Below are positions 59,988 through 64,000 of a stretch of DNA of 64,000 bases, piece after piece. The stretch is from Parafrankia sp041008525. GTDB lineage: Bacteria; Actinomycetota; Actinomycetes; Frankiales; Frankiaceae. Position 1 is the stretch's first letter. Every line of letters begins with the position of its first letter. The notes beneath the pieces were generated by a model. It was not told the DNA's origin. It saw only the letters and a program-made list of their open reading frames with translations, and did not search any database. The position numbers were made by a program, and so were the translations under genes. The stretch is from NCBI RefSeq assembly GCF_041008525.1, contig NZ_JBFLUG010000023.1, positions 1-64,000 on the forward strand, written 5' to 3'.

Positions 59988-61208
59988 ATGCTCACCCGCC
60001 GTCGGACGCTGTGCTCGATGCTGGCCGCGGTCACCCTCGGGTCGACCGGCCTGCTCGCCAGCTGTACGTCCCCCGAGGCGAGCGCGGCGCCTGTCTGCGG
60101 CGCACCGGGCGTGAGCGCCGACCGGATCGAGATCGGTGTGCTCTCCCCGGACACCGGGCCGGCAGCGGAGAACTTCGACACCGTTCGCGGTGGGATCGAT
60201 GCTCGGCTGGGTGAGGTGAACGCGGCCGGCGGGGTGAACGGCCGAAGAGTCGTCTACCAGTGGCGCGACGACAAGGGATCGCCCGCGGGGAACGCGATCG
60301 CTGCCCGTGATCTTGTCGAGCAACAGGAGGTGTTCGGGATCGTGGAGCTCTCCGTGGCGGCGTCCGGAAGCGCGAACTACCTCCTGAGTAACGAGATCCC
60401 GGTGACGGGCCTTGCCAGCGAGCCGGTCTGGTCGACGATGCGGAACATGTTCGCCTTCACCTACGTGACCGGTATAGCTGTCGACACGCAGGGTCAGTTC
60501 GTGCGTTCCCAGGGCGGCACTCGCGCGGTGATCCTGCAGACCGCGCTGTCGACGGGCATCTCCGACACCGCCGACAAGTATGAGCGCAGCATGAATGCCA
60601 TAGGCGTCTCCGTGGTCGACACCGTGAACTTCACTCCGGGTTTCGATGATCCGGCGGCGTTGGCGGCGAGGATTGTGGCCGCGCGGGCCGACACGGTTAT
60701 CGGGCTGATTCCACCGGAAAACCTGATCGCTGTTCTCGCTGTTCTGCGCCAGGCCGGCCATGCGCCACAGGTCGTGCTTTCCACCAACGGCTACGACAAG
60801 AAGCTCCTCGAGAGGTTCGGTCCGCAGGCCGCGGGAATGACGGTGCCGCTGGTCCACCGGCCGCTGGAGCTCGGCGGGCCGGCGACGAAAACCTATCTCG
60901 ATGCGATGAGCCGGTACGCGCCGCAGGTCACCCACCCCGAGAACGACACGTCGGTGCTGGCCTACATCAGCACCGACATCTTCCTGGAGGGCCTCCGCCT
61001 TGCCGGCGAGTGCCCGACCCGGCCGGATTTCATCACGAAGCTCCGCGCGGTGAACAGCTACGATGCCGGCGGCCTGATCAGCCCGATCAGCTTCCGGACG
61101 AATGCCGGCCGGTCGACCACCTGCTACTCCTTCGTCCAGGTCAACGCCACGGGAAGCGGCTACCTCATCGTCGAGCCGAACCTGTGTGGCAACGAGCTCA
61201 GCCCCTGA
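59988..61208 (+). CDS. branched-chain amino-acid-type substrate-binding lipoprotein
   Basis: 406 residues. Lipoprotein signal (LGSTGLLASCTSP, Cys near 26) and a type I periplasmic-binding fold like LivJ: IEIGVLSPDTGPAAENFDTV, VNAAGGVNGRRVVYQWRDD, and C-terminal TDIFLEGLRLAGECPTRPDF. It would capture an amide, amino acid or other small ligand for an ABC importer. No permease or ATPase is adjacent, so it is an orphan here and could instead be a sensor. Start ATG 59988. Confidence 0.88.
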   Translation: MLTRRRTLCSMLAAVTLGSTGLLASCTSPEASAAPVCGAPGVSADRIEIGVLSPDTGPAAENFDTVRGGIDARLGEVNAAGGVNGRRVVYQWRDDKGSPAGNAIAARDLVEQQEVFGIVELSVAASGSANYLLSNEIPVTGLASEPVWSTMRNMFAFTYVTGIAVDTQGQFVRSQGGTRAVILQTALSTGISDTADKYERSMNAIGVSVVDTVNFTPGFDDPAALAARIVAARADTVIGLIPPENLIAVLAVLRQAGHAPQVVLSTNGYDKKLLERFGPQAAGMTVPLVHRPLELGGPATKTYLDAMSRYAPQVTHPENDTSVLAYISTDIFLEGLRLAGECPTRPDFITKLRAVNSYDAGGLISPISFRTNAGRSTTCYSFVQVNATGSGYLIVEPNLCGNELSP

Positions 61209-61270
61209 AGGCCACCGGAGGATCCGCGGCCGCTCGCATGGGTACACGTCCGCGTGGGTAGCAGCGTCCG

Positions 61271-62203
61271 GTGACCGCTGTTACGCCCACTGCCCAGGCG
61301 GGCCCGGTGGCCTTCGTGCTCGGCGGTGGCGGCGTGCTCGGCGCCGCGGAGGTCGGCATGCTCGGCGCGCTGCTGGACGCCGGCTGCCGGCCCGACCTGG
61401 TCGTCGGCACGTCGGTCGGGGCCATCAACGGCGCGGTCGTCGCCGCTGACCCGACAGCCGCCGCGATCGGCCGGCTGACCGAGCTGTGGTCCGATCTTGG
61501 CAGCTCGGAGGTGTTCGCGGGCGGGCCGGCGAAGCGCCTGGCGACGGTCGTCCAGCATGGCTATCTGCATTCGAACGCGCCGCTGCGGCGGATGCTGCAC
61601 CAGCATCTCGCGGTTACCTTCGAGGAGCTGCCCGTGCCGTTCCAGTGTGTCGCCGCCAGCATCGAGCGTGCGGCGGCGCACTGGTTCGGGCAGGGGCCGC
61701 TCGTCGACGCGGTCCTGGCATCCTGCGCAGTGCCCGCACTGCTCCCGCCGGTGAAGATCGACGGCGAGCACTATGTGGACGGTGGCCTGATCGACAGCAC
61801 CCCGGTGGGCCGGGCGGTGGCCCTCGGCGCGCGGACGGTGTACGTGCTGCACGTCGGCCGGATCGAACGTCCACTCAGGCCGGGGCGCTGGCCGTGGGAG
61901 GCCGGGCTGGTCGCCTTCGAGATCGCCCGCCGCCGTGGTTTCGCCGACGCGATGGCGAGTCTGCCCGCGGGGGTGGCGGTGCACGTCCTGCCGGTGGGCA
62001 GCGGGAACGGGGCGCCGCTGCTCGGGCTGCGCTACCGGTCGGCCGCCGGGGTGCGCCGCCGGATCGAGCAGGCCCGCCAGGCCACCGCCGAGCACCTCGA
62101 ACGGATCGGAACCGGTGCCCCGCCGCAGGCGTCCGCCGCGTCCGCCGCACCGTCCCGGCCACCTGTGCCGCCCGGGGTATCGGGGTCGGGTCGGGCCAGG
62201 TGA
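61271..62203 (+). CDS. patatin-like phospholipase
   Basis: 310 residues. Patatin signature: oxyanion glycines in AFVLGGGGVLGAAEVGMLGA, nucleophile Ser in VVGTSVGAIN (GxSxG), and the catalytic Asp in YVDGGLIDSTPVG (DGG). It should hydrolyse acyl ester bonds of lipids. The tail is Pro/Ala-rich. The start is a GTG at 61271. Its stop overlaps the PlsC-type gene (GTGA at 62200-62203), so hydrolysis and re-acylation of a lipid may be linked. Confidence 0.9.
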   Translation: MTAVTPTAQAGPVAFVLGGGGVLGAAEVGMLGALLDAGCRPDLVVGTSVGAINGAVVAADPTAAAIGRLTELWSDLGSSEVFAGGPAKRLATVVQHGYLHSNAPLRRMLHQHLAVTFEELPVPFQCVAASIERAAAHWFGQGPLVDAVLASCAVPALLPPVKIDGEHYVDGGLIDSTPVGRAVALGARTVYVLHVGRIERPLRPGRWPWEAGLVAFEIARRRGFADAMASLPAGVAVHVLPVGSGNGAPLLGLRYRSAAGVRRRIEQARQATAEHLERIGTGAPPQASAASAAPSRPPVPPGVSGSGRAR

Positions 62204-63261
62204 GGGTCCCGCCGCGGGCCGTCCGTCGGCTGGTCATCGATCCGGTGTTCGTCCCGGTCGCGCTCGGGGGGACGGCGCTCGGGGCCGCGGTGGCGCTGCT
62301 GGGCCTGCTCGGCGTGCCGCTGGACCGGAGGTTACGGCTCAGTCGCATCGCCGCGCTGGCCGCGACCTACCTCGCCGCCGAGGCAGTAGTGATCATCGCG
62401 GGATTCGGGCTCTGGCTGGTCCGGCCGCTGCTGCGGATGCGGTGGGAGCAGGCCCATCTCGCGTTGCTGCGCGGCATGCTGGGGCTGGTCGTGGCGGCAG
62501 CGCGCCGGCTGATGCGCTTCCGGCTGACCGTGCACGAGCCTCCGCCCGGGGGGCCCGGGTGCGCCGGCCGCCCCGTGCTGGTCGCCAGCAGGCACGCCGG
62601 TGCCGGCGACTCGTTCGTGCTGGTCGACCTGGTGCTGAACCGCTACCAGCGAATCCCGCGGGTCGTGCTGCTGGCCAGCCTTCAGCTCGACCCGGCGATC
62701 GACATCCTGCTCGGCCGGCTCGGCGCCTGCTTCCTGCGGACGGACGGCGCCGACGCGACGGCCGTCGCGCGGGTCAACGAGCTCGCGGCCCGGCTGACCG
62801 ACCGGGACGCGCTGATCATCTTTCCCGAAGGGGCGAACTTCACCGCCAGGCGCCGCCGGCGGGTGATCAGCGGACTGCGCCGCCGCGGGCAGCGGGCCCG
62901 GGCCCAGATCGCCGAGGACCTCACCCACGTGCTCCCGCCGCGGCCCGCCGGGGTGCTCGCCGCGCTGGACGCCGGCACCGTCGCCGGGACGGTCGTGGTT
63001 GCTCATACGGGTCTGGACCGCCTGGTCACACCGGGCCTGGTGTGGCAGGCGCTGCCGCTGCGGGAGCCGATGGAGGTGCGCTGGTGGTGGATTCCGGCCG
63101 GAGAGCTTCCCGCGGCGGGCACGGAGCGCACGGACTGGCTGACCATGCACTGGGCGGTGGTGGACGCCTGGGTCGACGCCCACCGGCCCGCCGGTCCCGC
63201 GGGTCCCGCCGGTCCCGCCGGCCCCGCGGGCCCTGCCGGTTCGCAGCCATCCCAGGCCTGA
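62200..63261 (+). CDS. PlsC-like lysophospholipid acyltransferase
   Basis: 353 residues. Two N-terminal membrane helices (VALGGTALGAAVALLGLLGV, AALAATYLAAEAVVIIAGFG) precede the acyltransferase motifs: HxxxxD in SRHAGAGDSFVLVDLVL, FPEGANF, and a V-P-like block. The enzyme would transfer an acyl chain to a lysophospholipid. The last residues are a (Pro-Ala-Gly) tail encoded by 9-bp DNA repeats. GTG start overlaps the patatin stop. Confidence 0.88.
   Translation: MRVPPRAVRRLVIDPVFVPVALGGTALGAAVALLGLLGVPLDRRLRLSRIAALAATYLAAEAVVIIAGFGLWLVRPLLRMRWEQAHLALLRGMLGLVVAAARRLMRFRLTVHEPPPGGPGCAGRPVLVASRHAGAGDSFVLVDLVLNRYQRIPRVVLLASLQLDPAIDILLGRLGACFLRTDGADATAVARVNELAARLTDRDALIIFPEGANFTARRRRRVISGLRRRGQRARAQIAEDLTHVLPPRPAGVLAALDAGTVAGTVVVAHTGLDRLVTPGLVWQALPLREPMEVRWWWIPAGELPAAGTERTDWLTMHWAVVDAWVDAHRPAGPAGPAGPAGPAGPAGSQPSQA
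63188..63240. repeat. 9-bp coding repeat at the PlsC C-terminus
   Basis: About six copies of a ggtcccgcc-like 9-base unit encode PAGPAG repeats. Frame-neutral copy-number changes are possible. Confidence 0.8.
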
Positions 63262-63353
63262 CCGGCGCCGGCCGGGACCGAACGTCGAGCCGCATGGCCC
63301 GGCCGAGATGCATGGTCCCGGGGGAACGCCGCGCTCGTCGTCAACACCCGCGA

Positions 63354-64000
63354 CTACGGACCGGCTCGTTCATCGTCAGCGCGACCTCCGCGACCTCCGC
63401 GACCTCCGCGACCTCCGCGACCTCCGCGACCGTGGGCCAGGGCGATCACTGCGCCGGCTGCGAGAACGACGGTGAGGGCGGCATAGCCGTAGGTCAGGGT
63501 GGTGAACGCGGCGATGCCGCCGACCAGGAGCGGGCCGCCCGCATCGCCGAGCTCGCGGCCCAGTTCCGCGGTGCCCATCGTCTGGCCGAGGCGGTCGGCG
63601 GGGGTGGCGCCCGCGAGGGCGGCGAAGCCGAGGGGAGTGATCAGGCCCGTTCCGGCGCCGATGAGAGCCGCCGCGGCGAGGACACCGCCAAGGCCTGGGA
63701 GCATGGCGCAGCCGAGGCCGGCGGTGGTCGTGAGCAGCCCCGTGGCGATCCCGGCGTGGGCGGTGAGCCTGCCGGCGTCGAGGGCACGCCCGGCCCGGGG
63801 CTGGACCAGCGCCCCGCAGGCTGCCAGCACCGACACCGCGGCGCCGGTCGCGATCGTTCCGAGCCCGGCGGCGGCGCCGGAGACGGGCAGGAAACCGACG
63901 CCTGCGGACAGCGCCGCGGTCGCCGCGGCGAGTGCAGCGGTCGGGCCGAGAAAGGTCGGCTCGGCCAGGCGCCGGGCCAGGTCGAGAACCGTCTGGCGGG
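63354..64000 (-). CDS. MFS transporter, partial at the right edge
   Basis: The C-terminal about 215 residues of a transporter whose start lies beyond the window. Visible hydrophobic helices include PTAALAAATAALSAGVGFLP, GTIATGAAVSVLAACGALV, GLGGVLAAAALIGAGTGLIT and FTTLTYGYAALTVVLAAGAV, and MFS loop residues RAGRALDAGR. The tail is GRGGRGGRGGRGGR from a DNA repeat, then RADDERAGP. The substrate is unknown. It converges with the PlsC-type gene. Confidence 0.85.
   Translation of the reverse strand, partial: RQTVLDLARRLAEPTFLGPTAALAAATAALSAGVGFLPVSGAAAGLGTIATGAAVSVLAACGALVQPRAGRALDAGRLTAHAGIATGLLTTTAGLGCAMLPGLGGVLAAAALIGAGTGLITPLGFAALAGATPADRLGQTMGTAELGRELGDAGGPLLVGGIAAFTTLTYGYAALTVVLAAGAVIALAHGRGGRGGRGGRGGRGGRADDERAGP
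63381..63430. repeat. 9-bp coding repeat at the MFS C-terminus
   Basis: Five perfect copies and a partial copy of gcgacctcc (plus-strand reading) encode the Gly/Arg repeat tail of the transporter. It faces the PlsC repeat across 120 bases. Confidence 0.85.

Overview
The window is about 72% GC, densely packed, with GC-rich third codon positions, GTG/TTG starts and many 1-20 base gene overlaps. Together with an actinobacterial-type gas-vesicle cluster (gvpO/J/L/S/K/A/F/Y/Z), a class F-type sortase, a Septum_form-type protein, a DUF6221-type protein and an SfnB-type oxidoreductase, this points to a filamentous actinomycete chromosome, most likely Frankia or a relative. The genus is an inference; no rRNA, tRNA, IS element or CRISPR array was seen to confirm it.

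Layout. 1-5 kb: a histidine kinase/OmpR-type regulator pair and a membrane-anchored protein face a secreted Ala/Pro-rich protein and a sortase. 5-6.7 kb: a sigma-70-family factor and a small downstream protein, separated by a 31-bp palindrome, diverge from a stand-alone effector-associated-domain (EAD1-like) protein. 6.9-13 kb: a DUF1254/DUF1214 secreted protein, a DUF3592 membrane protein, and two divergent regulator-enzyme pairs (AraC/SDR and TetR/aldo-keto reductase). 13-16.4 kb: a DUF72 protein, an Rcp-type response regulator and a CHASE3 histidine kinase. 16.4-29 kb: an SfnB-type oxidoreductase, a serine hydrolase, several small stress-type proteins (CsbD, GlsB, DUF4235), a Septum_form-type protein, an alpha/beta hydrolase, a TetR/MFS efflux pair, a thioesterase and two coupled membrane proteins. 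29-36.3 kb: a zinc alcohol dehydrogenase, SnoaL-like and epimerase proteins, a second serine hydrolase, a TRIC-type channel next to a gene remnant, and an ArsR / coiled-coil / quinone oxidoreductase operon.

36.5-45 kb holds the most distinctive locus: nine gvp genes on the minus strand, eight of them overlapping head to tail, in the order O-J-L-S-K-A-F-Y-Z. As I recall the Streptomyces cluster, its order is O-A-F-G-Y-Z-J-L-S-K, so here the J-L-S-K block precedes A-F-Y-Z, and gvpG and gvpN are not recognisable. Two helical, ferritin-like genes diverge from gvpO. 45-52 kb: a DUF2231-Rieske protein, a ChaB/Rho_N protein, a ThDP enzyme with a convergent overlapping LuxR regulator, a secreted protein, DUF6328 and YihY membrane proteins. 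52-57 kb: an acyl-CoA dehydrogenase / phosphotransferase / GntR operon diverges from a fused zinc-ribbon OB-fold + thiolase protein, probably a lipid or CoA-thioester degradation unit. 57-64 kb: CYTH-CHAD and flavin reductase proteins, an orphan substrate-binding lipoprotein, a coupled patatin/PlsC pair, and a partial MFS transporter running off the right edge.

The likely working groups are: sensing plus surface display (kinase/regulator, sortase and its candidate substrate); buoyancy (gvp cluster) beside general stress proteins; and acyl-CoA/lipid handling (dehydrogenase, thiolase fusion, thioesterase, patatin/PlsC). The best candidates for undescribed biology are the EAD1-like protein/sigma factor/palindrome locus, the rearranged gvpG-less gas-vesicle operon with an extended GvpL, and the OB-fold-thiolase fusion.
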